Source of the DNA: an uncultured Helicobacter sp.
GTDB taxonomy: Bacteria > Campylobacterota > Campylobacteria > Campylobacterales > Helicobacteraceae
NCBI GenBank assembly: GCA_944325775.1
Contig: CALVBL010000008.1
Span: 5,429-69,428 of the forward strand
Direction of reading: 5' to 3'
Length of the DNA stretch: 64,000 bases
Within the stretch, counting starts at the first letter, position 1, and each line of letters opens with the position of its first letter. This document shows positions 1-7,569 of the stretch, in pieces. The translations under genes and the position numbers were made by a program. The notes beneath the pieces were generated by a model that was not told the DNA's origin, made no database searches, and saw nothing but the letters and a program-made list of their open reading frames with translations.

Positions 1-230
1 GCACCGGGCATAAGTGGGAGATTTTCACAGATCTCTTTAGCTCTAGTTTCAGCCAAACCAGCTAGTAATCTCACACGCGACTTGAGACTCTCATAAAAAT
101 CCAGTTCCCCACTCATCGCCCTATGTGTGATCTGCGCGACTTCTTGTTCCACGCCACATTCTTTTGCCAAAAAGTCAATCGTCTCCCCATCCATCAGTGT
201 AGAATCAAAATCAAAAACCGCTAGCTTCAT
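1..230 (-). CDS. serB: Phosphoserine phosphatase SerB, N-terminal part (runs off the window)
   Basis: The minus-strand frame starting at 230 and running out of the window reads as the N-terminus of a HAD-family phosphatase. D7-F-D9-S-T is the nucleophile motif I of SerB, which makes serine from phosphoserine in the cytoplasm. It is followed by a helical cap region typical of SerB. Only about 76 residues are visible, so motifs II-IV cannot be checked. The start is the ATG at 228-230, preceded by AGGAGA-like bases. Other HAD hydrolases are possible, but the L-M-D-G-E-T stretch after the motif fits SerB of Campylobacterota. Confidence 0.85.
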   Translation of the reverse strand, partial: MKLAVFDFDSTLMDGETIDFLAKECGVEQEVAQITHRAMSGELDFYESLKSRVRLLAGLAETRAKEICENLPLMPG

Positions 231-299
231 ATCTCTCCTTATATCTTCCCTGCATGGCTTGCTGTAGAATCTCTATCATCACTTAGTCTCACCGCCACT

Positions 300-1358
300 T
301 TATTCATTCTGTTTATCTGCTCTGCGCACAATCGTGCGTTCGATAAAAGGTGAGAGACGCGTGAGTACCTCATAACTGATCGTATCAAACTCCCTTGCGA
401 TTGCCAAAGCATTGTCAAACACGCAGATTCTAGATGCATCACTCACGCATGAAAAGCAATCCATCGAAGTGCGGGGCAAAATCCGCTCCCCACTCGCTGT
501 GTGCAAGATCTTGCGCTCATTGACACGATAGAGTCCATCGCCATAGCCCACATCATAGGTGCTTACCACACTTTGTGCTTCAAGCACGCTTTTGCCACCG
601 TAGCCGATTTTCGCACCACAAGGCAGAATCTTGCGCGAGATTCTATCCGCCCACAGGGACGCTACGGGTTTGAGCTGCTGGGCGATATGCGGCGTGGCAT
701 CAGATTCTAAATATCCATATGCTGCGATCCCCACACGCACCAAATCATCATCGATATGCGTTGCGCGCAAAGTGCCAGAAGAATTGAGTGTATGAAAACG
801 TGGTAGAGCTATGCCAAGCTCTGCGCACTTACGCGCCACCACACTTTTGATCGCACGAAAATTCTCACACCCCATAGCAAAATCCTCGCCCACCTCATCG
901 CCATAGCCATTGTGACTGAACACGCCAAAGAGCTCCAATCCAGCGCGCACGATATGTGTGATATACTCCTCTAGCTCATCAGGGTTGATGCCATTGCGAT
1001 TCATTCCGGCATTGACTTTGAGTTCGACTTTCGTTCCGGGAAGTAGGGATTGTAGGATTTCTTTGTTATTTATCGCGATTGCCATATTGGGCGCGAGTGG
1101 CTCATCTGGCGCGCCATAGAGGATCGTGATAGACTCAAACAACGCCTGCACCCTCTTGGCTTCAAAATGTGTCTTGACAAACACATCACGCACGCCAAAC
1201 TCCCTAGCCAAGGTCGCGATCTGCTCCAATCCATGCCCATAAGCGTTGTCTTTAAGCACAAGTGCGAGTTTAGTGGAAGTGGAATGCGCGCTAAGATGTC
1301 GTGAGATAAATGTGAGATTATGAAAAAATGCTTGAGAATCTAGGAGGATTTCTGACAT
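300..1358 (-). CDS. alr: Alanine racemase
   Basis: This 352-residue protein is a PLP-dependent alanine racemase that makes D-alanine for peptidoglycan. K36 lies in VLKDNAYGHG, the PLP-lysine motif. Y272 in GYGDG is the expected second catalytic base, and M299-D300 matches the conserved C-terminal Met-Asp of the family. Length and two-domain layout (barrel, then beta domain) are normal. It lies between serB and the cytochrome gene on the same strand, with a hairpin upstream at 1381-1410, so it may be transcribed on its own. No strong Shine-Dalgarno sequence precedes the ATG. Confidence 0.95.
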   Translation of the reverse strand: MSEILLDSQAFFHNLTFISRHLSAHSTSTKLALVLKDNAYGHGLEQIATLAREFGVRDVFVKTHFEAKRVQALFESITILYGAPDEPLAPNMAIAINNKEILQSLLPGTKVELKVNAGMNRNGINPDELEEYITHIVRAGLELFGVFSHNGYGDEVGEDFAMGCENFRAIKSVVARKCAELGIALPRFHTLNSSGTLRATHIDDDLVRVGIAAYGYLESDATPHIAQQLKPVASLWADRISRKILPCGAKIGYGGKSVLEAQSVVSTYDVGYGDGLYRVNERKILHTASGERILPRTSMDCFSCVSDASRICVFDNALAIAREFDTISYEVLTRLSPFIERTIVRRADKQNE

Positions 1359-1380
1359 ACAGAGATCTTATGTGATCTTC

Positions 1381-1410
1381 TAGCGGGGGGGCTAAGCACC
1401 CCCAACGCTA
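1381..1410 (-). terminator. GC-rich hairpin after the cytochrome c553 gene
   Basis: TAGCG and CGCTA form the outer 5 bp and a G run faces a C run inside, with a loop of about 7 bases. It lies a few bases beyond the stop codon at 1415 on the minus strand. There is no clear U run after it, so the terminator role is inferred from position and stability. Confidence 0.5.
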
Positions 1411-1414
1411 AGAG

Positions 1415-1714
1415 TTATTTTGCTAAACCAGAAATGTAAGCAGCAAGCTCTTCGATTTGCTCATCTGTGAGGTTTGCTGCGTTTGGATTCATAAGGTTTG
1501 CTTTGCCATGACGATTAAGCGTCTTAGCTCTGTAACCTTTCAAATCCTCAACAACAGTTGCTTTTGGCAATCCAGCAATCACATCGTTGCCAAAGTTTGT
1601 TTTTTTGCCATCGACTCCGTGGCAACTTACGCATTTTTTGTAAGTAGCAGGTGCCTCTGCTGCCAATGCCATACTTACACAACCTGCTGCGATAAGCAAT
1701 ACTAACTTTTTCAT
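1415..1714 (-). CDS. Cytochrome c553, periplasmic class I c-type cytochrome
   Basis: This is a 99-residue small monohaem cytochrome with an N-terminal signal peptide (MKKLVLLIAAGCVSMALA) for export to the periplasm. C28-V-S-C31-H32 is the haem-binding site and M75 in NLMNPN is the likely axial ligand. In Helicobacter and Campylobacter, cytochrome c553 carries electrons from the bc1 complex to the cbb3 oxidase. AGGAGAAGG precedes the ATG at good spacing. The gene appears monocistronic, with recR upstream on the same strand and a hairpin just past its stop codon. Confidence 0.93.
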   Translation of the reverse strand: MKKLVLLIAAGCVSMALAAEAPATYKKCVSCHGVDGKKTNFGNDVIAGLPKATVVEDLKGYRAKTLNRHGKANLMNPNAANLTDEQIEELAAYISGLAK

Positions 1715-1785
1715 TCCTTCTCCTTTTGTGTGAAATCTAACCCTAGAATTTTAGCGCAATTAAGACTTAGATAAGCCTTAATTTT

Positions 1786-2376
1786 TTAAATTTTCACTCG
1801 CGCACTCAAAGCCCTAGAGAGCGAAAGCTGATCAATAGAATCTAGCCCGATCCCTGTGGGCACACCCTGTGCGATTTTGGTGAATCTAAGGCTAGGGTTT
1901 TGCAGCGCGTCCTCCACAAAGAGCATAATCGCCTCGTTTGCCAATGTCGGTGAGAGCGCGAAAATCACCTCTGTGATAGATTCAGATTCTATGCGCTTAA
2001 CAAGTAGGCTAAAGTCAATGTCCTGCACCTGTGCTTTAGAATCTAGCACAAAATATCGCCCTCCAAACTCTCCCATAGATTCTATGGTGAATATATCTCG
2101 CTGATGCGCAACGATGCACAGTTCGCCATTCTCGCGCTCAGAATCTAGACAAATCTCACAAATCTCTGCCTCGCTAAGCCCTAGGCATTTCTCACACACA
2201 CGCACATTGCGCGCTGCCTCCTCAAGCGTATGCGCGACCCTAAAGCCCAAAAATTTGTCTTCCACACTAAGACTAAGGGCGATTTTTTGCGCGCTTTTCT
2301 TGCCAATAGCCGGGATTTGCTCAAGTGTCTCTACAAGCGCGAAAAACGACTGCAGTCCCATTTTATAGGTGTTCAT
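1786..2376 (-). CDS. recR: Recombination mediator protein RecR
   Basis: RecR loads RecA at gaps together with RecO in recombinational repair. The 196-residue protein has an N-terminal helix-hairpin-helix (IPAIGKKSAQK, about 21-31), a four-cysteine zinc finger (C61, C64, C73, C76), a Toprim region and the C-terminal conserved segment IAQGVPTG. Length is typical. The N-terminus MNTYK and the C-terminal SLSRA segment match H. pylori RecR as I recall it. It is divergent from dnaJ, separated by about 120 bases holding the dnaJ promoter. Confidence 0.94.
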   Translation of the reverse strand: MNTYKMGLQSFFALVETLEQIPAIGKKSAQKIALSLSVEDKFLGFRVAHTLEEAARNVRVCEKCLGLSEAEICEICLDSERENGELCIVAHQRDIFTIESMGEFGGRYFVLDSKAQVQDIDFSLLVKRIESESITEVIFALSPTLANEAIMLFVEDALQNPSLRFTKIAQGVPTGIGLDSIDQLSLSRALSARVKI

Positions 2377-2428
2377 TTTACCCTCCGCTTATGCTATAGG
2401 TTTCATTTCAAGTTTAATGTTCTTGTGC

Positions 2429-2434
2429 TACAAT
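2429..2434 (+). promoter_or_regulatory. Probable -10 box of dnaJ operon
   Basis: TACAAT preceded by TGTGC (extended -10 form) lies 65 bases before the dnaJ ATG in the divergent recR-dnaJ gap. Campylobacterota sigma-70 promoters are recognised mainly by this kind of -10 box. Confidence 0.55.
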
Positions 2435-2498
2435 TTTCGCTTTTATTTTTAGCAAAAACTCCACAAATCTTGCAAATGTTACAAGGAGCATTATACCA

Positions 2499-3605
2499 AT
2501 GGAAAGCCTAGATTATTATGAAGTGCTAGAGGTTACGCGCACAAGCGACAAGGATAGTATCAAAAAATCCTATCGCAAGCTCGCTCTGAAATACCACCCC
2601 GATAGAAACCCCGATGACAAAGACGCAGAAGAGAGATTCAAACTCATCAATGAAGCCTATGAGGTGCTTAGCGATGATAATAAACGCGCGATCTATGATA
2701 GATATGGCAAAGAGGGCTTGAGTGGCAGCAGCGGTGCGCAGGGATTTGGCGATATTTTTGAGGGCTTTGGAAGTATTTTTGAGAGTTTTTTTGGTGGTGG
2801 TATGGGCGGTACGCGCACCAAGAGAGGTGAGAATCTAGATTCACTCCAAGAGATTCATCTAAGCTTCAAAGAAGCGGTGTTTGGCTGTGCTAAAACCATC
2901 AAAAACACCTACAGAATCTCTTGCCAAAAATGCAGCGGCACGGGCGCAAAAGATGGCAAGCTCCAAACCTGCAGTGCGTGCAAGGGCGAGGGCAAGACCT
3001 ACATACGACAGGGATTTGTGACATTTGCGCAGACTTGTGGCGTGTGTGGCGGTGCAGGACGCCAAAAGAGCCAAGACTGCCCAGAGTGCAAGGGCAAGGG
3101 CTACGAAAGCAAAGAAGAAAACTTTGAAGTCAATATCCCAGAGGGTGTAGATAGTGGCAATAGAATCCGCATACAAGGCAGAGGACACGCTGATAGTAAG
3201 GGCAAGCGAGGCGATTTGTTTTTGCAAATCTATGCTGAAGATGATGAGAATTTCATACGCGATGGCGAAAATGTCTATATCCAAGTGCCGGTGTTTTTCA
3301 CCTCTGTGCTTTTGGGTGAAAGTATCAAAATCCCATCTCTGCGCGGCGAAGTCGAGCTAAAGCTCCCCACAAATGCCAAAGATGGTGCGCAATTTGTGTT
3401 TGAAAACCAAGGTGTGAAGATCCTCAACACCTCTGCGTATGGCAAGTTTGTCGCACAAATCACCATTACCTACCCCAAAAAACTCAATGCCGAGCAAAAA
3501 GAGCTCCTCCAAAAACTCCACGAAAGTTTTGGGAATGAGAGCGCACCGCACCTAAGCGCGCTTGATCAGTGCTTTGCTAAGATCAAATCGTGGTTTAAAA
3601 GCTAA
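2499..3605 (+). CDS. dnaJ: Chaperone protein DnaJ
   Basis: This is DnaJ (Hsp40), the co-chaperone that delivers substrates to DnaK and stimulates its ATPase. The J domain covers about residues 1-70 with HPD at 33-35. A Gly/Phe-rich linker follows to about 105, then four CxxCxGxG zinc motifs begin at C142, C158, C180 and C194, followed by the C-terminal substrate-binding domains. Length of 368 residues is normal. AAGGAG at 2483-2488 serves the ATG. Its stop codon overlaps the start of the next gene by one base, so dnaJ heads a run of four tightly packed genes. Confidence 0.97.
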   Translation: MESLDYYEVLEVTRTSDKDSIKKSYRKLALKYHPDRNPDDKDAEERFKLINEAYEVLSDDNKRAIYDRYGKEGLSGSSGAQGFGDIFEGFGSIFESFFGGGMGGTRTKRGENLDSLQEIHLSFKEAVFGCAKTIKNTYRISCQKCSGTGAKDGKLQTCSACKGEGKTYIRQGFVTFAQTCGVCGGAGRQKSQDCPECKGKGYESKEENFEVNIPEGVDSGNRIRIQGRGHADSKGKRGDLFLQIYAEDDENFIRDGENVYIQVPVFFTSVLLGESIKIPSLRGEVELKLPTNAKDGAQFVFENQGVKILNTSAYGKFVAQITITYPKKLNAEQKELLQKLHESFGNESAPHLSALDQCFAKIKSWFKS

Positions 3606-4132
3606 TGCGCATTTTTGTGTGTGTCCTATGTGTGCTTATTTTTAGCGCGTGTAGCGATATTAGCAAAAACTCCCTTATCCCTTCGGCTAGAGATTCTAAC
3701 AACGAGCAAGAAAAACGCCTAGAGCGCAAGGTCCAATCTTCGCGCAAAGCTGAAATTGTGCAGGGCAAATACACACCTTTTGTGGCGATTGCCACCTACC
3801 TCAATGATGTGGATAATATCAACGCCAAACGCGAGGTATTTCTCATAGAGCTGTATGCAAAAAAGCCAGATTCTCAAATCGCTGATAAGCTTTCTTTTGA
3901 TCTCATTTCGCATAATGTGAGTATGCGCTCTCTCTTTGTCACGCGCCTAAATCCCAGCCAATACACCGATATTCTGCGTCCCAAAAACCCATACAATGCT
4001 CTCTTTGTTGTGGAGTTTGAGAGCATTAGCAAAAAGCATAGAGAGACGATGAAGCTCCAGCTCACCATCAAAGATGAAGGCACTATGAGCTTTGACTTTG
4101 GCTATCCTGTCTTAAAAAGCAAGCTCCGCTGA
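3605..4132 (+). CDS. Putative lipoprotein of unknown function
   Basis: I do not recognise this 175-residue protein by family. It starts with MRIFVCVLCVLIFSAC, a lipoprotein signal with Cys16 as the lipid-attachment site, so it is probably membrane-anchored outside the cytoplasm. The mature part is charged, with no further membrane segment and no enzyme motif that I can see; the C-terminal half reads as mixed beta structure. It overlaps dnaJ by one base and tlyA by one base (TGATG), so the three are probably cotranslated. Its position may be conserved in related genomes; the role remains unknown. Confidence 0.8.
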   Translation: MRIFVCVLCVLIFSACSDISKNSLIPSARDSNNEQEKRLERKVQSSRKAEIVQGKYTPFVAIATYLNDVDNINAKREVFLIELYAKKPDSQIADKLSFDLISHNVSMRSLFVTRLNPSQYTDILRPKNPYNALFVVEFESISKKHRETMKLQLTIKDEGTMSFDFGYPVLKSKLR

Positions 4133-4851
4133 TGCGCTTAGATTCTCTCCTGCACAAAATGGGCTATTTCCAAAGCAGACAAAAAGCAAAAGAAGCGATC
4201 CTAGCACACAAGGTGCGCTATGATGGCGCACTGCTTAGCAAGCCATCACTTGAGCTAGAAAATCTCGTGCTTGATCCCACTCGCCTAGAGATCGCCACGC
4301 ACCTCATCTCACGCGCGGGCTACAAGCTCCAAGACCTCATCACACACTTCCCTGCTCTCATTCATAAAATCGCGCATAGCACGATCCTAGACATAGGCTC
4401 TAGCACAGGAGGTTTTGCCCAAATCCTCTTAGAATCTGGCGCTAAACACATCGTGTGTGTGGATGTAGGTAGTGAGCAGCTCCACCAAGACTTGCGTCAA
4501 GATCCGCGCATTACGCTCTTTGAAAACTGCGATATACGCGATTTTTACACCACTACACGTTTTGATCTCATCACTTGCGATGTGAGCTTTATCTCTCTAC
4601 GCCTGATTTTGCCCTCTATCCTGCGATTTAGCGCGCCAACCCTCATCTTGCTCTTTAAGCCACAATTTGAAGTAGGCAAAAACGCCAAGCGCACTAAAAA
4701 AGGTGTGCTACAAGATCCAAGTCTAGGCATACAGAGCATGGAGGCATTTTGTGCCATACTCTCACGCACGCACGCCTGCACCACGCACAAGAGCAGTATC
4801 CTAGGAAAGGAAGGCAATGCTGAATACTTCATTCTCGCCCAACGCAAATAA
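4132..4851 (+). CDS. tlyA: TlyA-family rRNA 2'-O-methyltransferase
   Basis: The 239-residue protein has an N-terminal S4-like RNA-binding domain (about 1-60) and a SAM-dependent methyltransferase domain with motif I LDIGSSTGG at about 86-94. This is the TlyA/hemolysin A architecture. TlyA enzymes methylate ribose groups in 16S and/or 23S rRNA and affect capreomycin sensitivity; in Campylobacter and Helicobacter they have also been linked to adhesion and fitness. The K-D-K-E residues expected for 2'-O-methylation appear as K65, an Asp in CDVSF, K in LFKPQFE and a late Glu. It overlaps ribF by 35 bases. Confidence 0.92.
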   Translation: MRLDSLLHKMGYFQSRQKAKEAILAHKVRYDGALLSKPSLELENLVLDPTRLEIATHLISRAGYKLQDLITHFPALIHKIAHSTILDIGSSTGGFAQILLESGAKHIVCVDVGSEQLHQDLRQDPRITLFENCDIRDFYTTTRFDLITCDVSFISLRLILPSILRFSAPTLILLFKPQFEVGKNAKRTKKGVLQDPSLGIQSMEAFCAILSRTHACTTHKSSILGKEGNAEYFILAQRK

Positions 4852-5677
4852 TCTCGCAAGCACCATCACTTCCCTTGCCATAGGCAAGTTTGATGGTATG
4901 CACCTTGCGCATTTGCAGCTCTTAAAGCAGCTAGATTCTCATGGCGCGATCCTCTGCGTTCGCACTGATCACGCGCGTGCGCTCACCCCGCACAAAGAAT
5001 CCTACACACACCTGCCAATCTTTTATATCGATCTAGCGCGTATCAAAAACTTAAGCGGTGAGGAGTTTGTGACGTTTTTGGCGGAGCATTTTGGCGCGCT
5101 AAAACGTATCGTGGTGGGCTATGATTTTAAGTTTGGCAAAGACAAGAAATGCAATGCTGACGATCTCCATACACTCTGCAAAGATTCTGAAATCATCATC
5201 GTACCAGAGTATAAAATCAAGAATCTAGGCGTGCATTCAAGCGTGATCCGAGACCTCATCACCGCGGGCGATCTCCCCACTGCCAATCTCCTGCTGGGCA
5301 GAATCTACACCATATACGCCACGACCACCAGCGGACAGAATCTTGGCGCGCGCGCACTGTATCCCACGATCAATCTCATATGTGATACATATGTGCTGCC
5401 CCAAAATGGTGTGTATGCGAGCCTAAGTAGCTTTGATGGAGCGGAGTATGCGAGTGTGAGTTTTGTGGGCAATCGCGTGAGCACCGATGGGGCATTTAGC
5501 ATAGAGACGCATATTTTGGGACATTCTATCCCTGCCCTACCCCCAAAAATCGCTCTGGGATTTGTGCAAAAGATCCGAGACAATCGACACTTTAGTGACT
5601 TAGAATCTCTCAAAGCACAAATTGCCCGAGATATTGATGTAGCTGGTAAGATTTGTGCTACAATAGCCGAATTCTAA
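4817..5677 (+). CDS. ribF: Bifunctional riboflavin kinase/FAD synthetase RibF
   Basis: RibF turns riboflavin into FMN and then FAD. The N-terminal nucleotidyltransferase domain carries GKFDGMHLAH near residues 23-32, the HxGH-like adenylylation motif with Ala in place of the usual Gly. The C-terminal flavokinase domain has LYPTINL, a variant of the PTxN motif, followed by GVYAS. Length of 286 residues is slightly short, as is usual in Helicobacter. The start lies 35 bases inside tlyA, so the two are translationally linked. The last bases of ribF also contain a likely promoter for the next gene. Confidence 0.92.
   Translation: MLNTSFSPNANNLASTITSLAIGKFDGMHLAHLQLLKQLDSHGAILCVRTDHARALTPHKESYTHLPIFYIDLARIKNLSGEEFVTFLAEHFGALKRIVVGYDFKFGKDKKCNADDLHTLCKDSEIIIVPEYKIKNLGVHSSVIRDLITAGDLPTANLLLGRIYTIYATTTSGQNLGARALYPTINLICDTYVLPQNGVYASLSSFDGAEYASVSFVGNRVSTDGAFSIETHILGHSIPALPPKIALGFVQKIRDNRHFSDLESLKAQIARDIDVAGKICATIAEF
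5659..5664 (+). promoter_or_regulatory. Probable -10 box of the GT9-like/FkbM gene
   Basis: TACAAT in the context TTGTGCTACAAT lies within the 3' end of ribF, 36 bases before the ATG at 5700. It would give the phase-variable gene its own promoter. Confidence 0.5.
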
Positions 5678-5699
5678 AAACTACATAAAGGACGCACCC

Positions 5700-7331
5700 A
5701 TGAACTCACAACCACGTGTGCTAACTATTGCTATACAATATCCGGGATTAGGCGATCAGCTCTTTTGGAGTCATATCCCACGCATTGCCAAAGACAAGGC
5801 AACAAGGGGGGGGGGCTATGATAAAGTCTATGTGCGCCTGTGCAACCCCTCTAGAGATCCCCAATACATCAAACTCATCTGGGAAAACAATCCCTATGTT
5901 GATAAGGTAATCACAGATTCTACCGATCCCCTGCCCACACCCAGCGCGCGCAGACCTAGCTTTAGCTACACACGCAACTTACTTGATAATCATATGCTAG
6001 AACTCGGGCTTGATGATGGCAAACGCCTCCATGAGCCAGAGATTTACTATAAACCAAAATTTAGAGAAGAATATCATAAAGTGATCTTTGATCCAAATTG
6101 GATCAGTGGTGCAGGCAGGATACAAACTTCTGATGTTATGCACTTTTTTGAGACAAATGACATTCAGCTTGATGCCGTATTAGCTAAACGAAATGATAAC
6201 TGCCTCTTTGACTATCGCGCTGGTGTGGAGGTGATAGAGACCAAATCCTTGGAAGATTTTTGCGATCTTATCTATTCGGCTAAGGCTATCTATTGTTTTG
6301 TTACTGGCACGGCAAGTCTCGCTGCTGCTCTTGGTAAAAGCGCAAATGTGATCGTAGGAGATGGGAAAGATCCATATTTTTTACACTCCCCATTACATAC
6401 CTACACATATCTTAGAATGAATAAAAACCTCTATAAAGTCTTGCGACCTAATAAACGCCGCCAAATACGCCTCAAAGTGCGAACGATCAATCGCCTCTCA
6501 TCTCTCTTGCCAACCAAAAAAATGCGCCTAGCCTTTAGAAATCTCTTCGCATGTGAGAATCTCCATAGAATCAAGCGATTTGTCCCTAGCAGCGGAGATA
6601 CGCAGATCAACACCCTACTTGACATTGCCAAAGAGCTTGACATCATAGGCGATCGGAATAAGGGGGGGGGTATAGTATTTGAGTTTGGCTCTCGCTATGG
6701 CGAAGATAGTGTAGGGTTTGCTAAATTCCTACAAGATAGAGGTATAGACGCCCATATCTATAGTTTTGAATGCAACGACAAGACTCTCCCCCAATGCCTA
6801 GAGGCAGTCGCACCCTACCCAAACATCACCCTAACCCAAAAAGCCATCTCACAAACCGATGGCTTTATCACCTTTTATTCTATCAACGCCCATGAGACCA
6901 AAACCACCCATTCAGATGGCAATCAAGGCGCCTCCTCGATGTTCAAAGCATCAGGAAAATACCCCATAGAGCAATATGTGCAAGATGAGGTGCGCGTGCC
7001 ATCTACTCGGCTTGATAGCTTTATGCGGGAGCATAATGTGAGTCATATCGATATTTTGTGGATGGACATACAGGGCGGGGAGCTTGAAGCGCTAAAAAGC
7101 CTCGGGGATCGCCTGCAAGATGTGAATCTCATCTATACCGAAGTGGAATTTATGGAGATTTATGAGGGACAGCCGCTATTTGAAGATATCAAGGGGTTTT
7201 TAGAGGAGCGTGGGTTTATGTTCGTGGGCGTGTCGGATAGAAATGATTATTTTGCCAATGCGCTCTTTATCCACACGAGATTCTATCGCACACCTTTGCC
7301 TAAAAGTTGTGAGCGATTTGTAAGAATCTAG
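5700..7331 (+). CDS. Fusion of a GT9-like domain and an FkbM-family methyltransferase, two poly-G tracts
   Basis: This 543-residue protein joins two domains. Residues about 1-250 look like a heptosyltransferase-type (GT9-like) fold, with YPGLGDQLFWSHIPRIAK near the start and GTASLAAALGK, which resembles the donor-site motif of that family. Residues about 320-543 are an FkbM-type SAM methyltransferase, with VFEFGSRYGED as motif I and DILWMDIQGGE as a later motif; such enzymes often methylate sugars. A G10 tract (5806-5815) encodes R36-G-G-G39 and a G9 tract (6662-6670) encodes Gly about 322-324. Both are in frame, so the gene is ON in this assembly. The likely role is lipopolysaccharide or other surface-glycan modification. 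The exact substrate is unknown. Confidence 0.82.
   Translation: MNSQPRVLTIAIQYPGLGDQLFWSHIPRIAKDKATRGGGYDKVYVRLCNPSRDPQYIKLIWENNPYVDKVITDSTDPLPTPSARRPSFSYTRNLLDNHMLELGLDDGKRLHEPEIYYKPKFREEYHKVIFDPNWISGAGRIQTSDVMHFFETNDIQLDAVLAKRNDNCLFDYRAGVEVIETKSLEDFCDLIYSAKAIYCFVTGTASLAAALGKSANVIVGDGKDPYFLHSPLHTYTYLRMNKNLYKVLRPNKRRQIRLKVRTINRLSSLLPTKKMRLAFRNLFACENLHRIKRFVPSSGDTQINTLLDIAKELDIIGDRNKGGGIVFEFGSRYGEDSVGFAKFLQDRGIDAHIYSFECNDKTLPQCLEAVAPYPNITLTQKAISQTDGFITFYSINAHETKTTHSDGNQGASSMFKASGKYPIEQYVQDEVRVPSTRLDSFMREHNVSHIDILWMDIQGGELEALKSLGDRLQDVNLIYTEVEFMEIYEGQPLFEDIKGFLEERGFMFVGVSDRNDYFANALFIHTRFYRTPLPKSCERFVRI
5806..5815 (+). repeat. Poly-G tract G10 (phase-variation tract 1)
   Basis: Ten consecutive G near the 5' end of the GT9-like/FkbM gene. 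A gain or loss of one or two bases would stop translation within the first domain. Confidence 0.9.
6662..6670 (+). repeat. Poly-G tract G9 (phase-variation tract 2)
   Basis: Nine consecutive G, preceded by AATAA, directly before motif I of the FkbM methyltransferase domain. Slippage here would leave the upstream domain intact and remove the methyltransferase. Confidence 0.9.
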
Positions 7332-7339
7332 GGTAGATT

Positions 7340-7376
7340 CACAATCTTATGAAAATTTAGAATCTATAAGATTGTG
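7340..7376 (+). terminator. Perfect 11-bp inverted repeat after the GT9-like/FkbM gene
   Basis: CACAATCTTAT at 7340-7350 pairs with ATAAGATTGTG at 7366-7376 around a 15-base loop, starting 9 bases after the stop codon. The stem is AT-rich and has no T run after it, so a weak terminator or a 3' stability element is inferred. Confidence 0.4.
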
Positions 7377-7454
7377 TAAAATCTCGGTTGGTTTATAAAA
7401 AAGGTGTTAGCCCAAGTCGCATCTTCTGACACGGCGACACCAAATCAATGCTTT

Positions 7455-7545
7455 AGATTCTAAAACCTGCTGTATGCACGTCAAGCGGAGGAGTGAGAGG
7501 CTTTCCTCAAGCCCCCGATACACAAATTTGCCATAGCAAAACTTA
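7455..7545 (-). repeat. Dispersed non-coding repeat, copy B, downstream of ilvA
   Basis: Read on the minus strand, this begins about 25 bases after the ilvA stop codon. It shares with 41961-42055 (plus) a first block AGTTTTGYTATGGCAAA followed by TTGTGTATCG, a variable middle that can form a 5-bp hairpin (GGCTT/AAGCC), and a last block CTCCGCTT, then CGTGCATACAGCAG. Both copies lie in the sense direction just after a coding gene. Confidence 0.7.
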
Positions 7546-7569
7546 CATCACATTATAGATACCTCTCTC

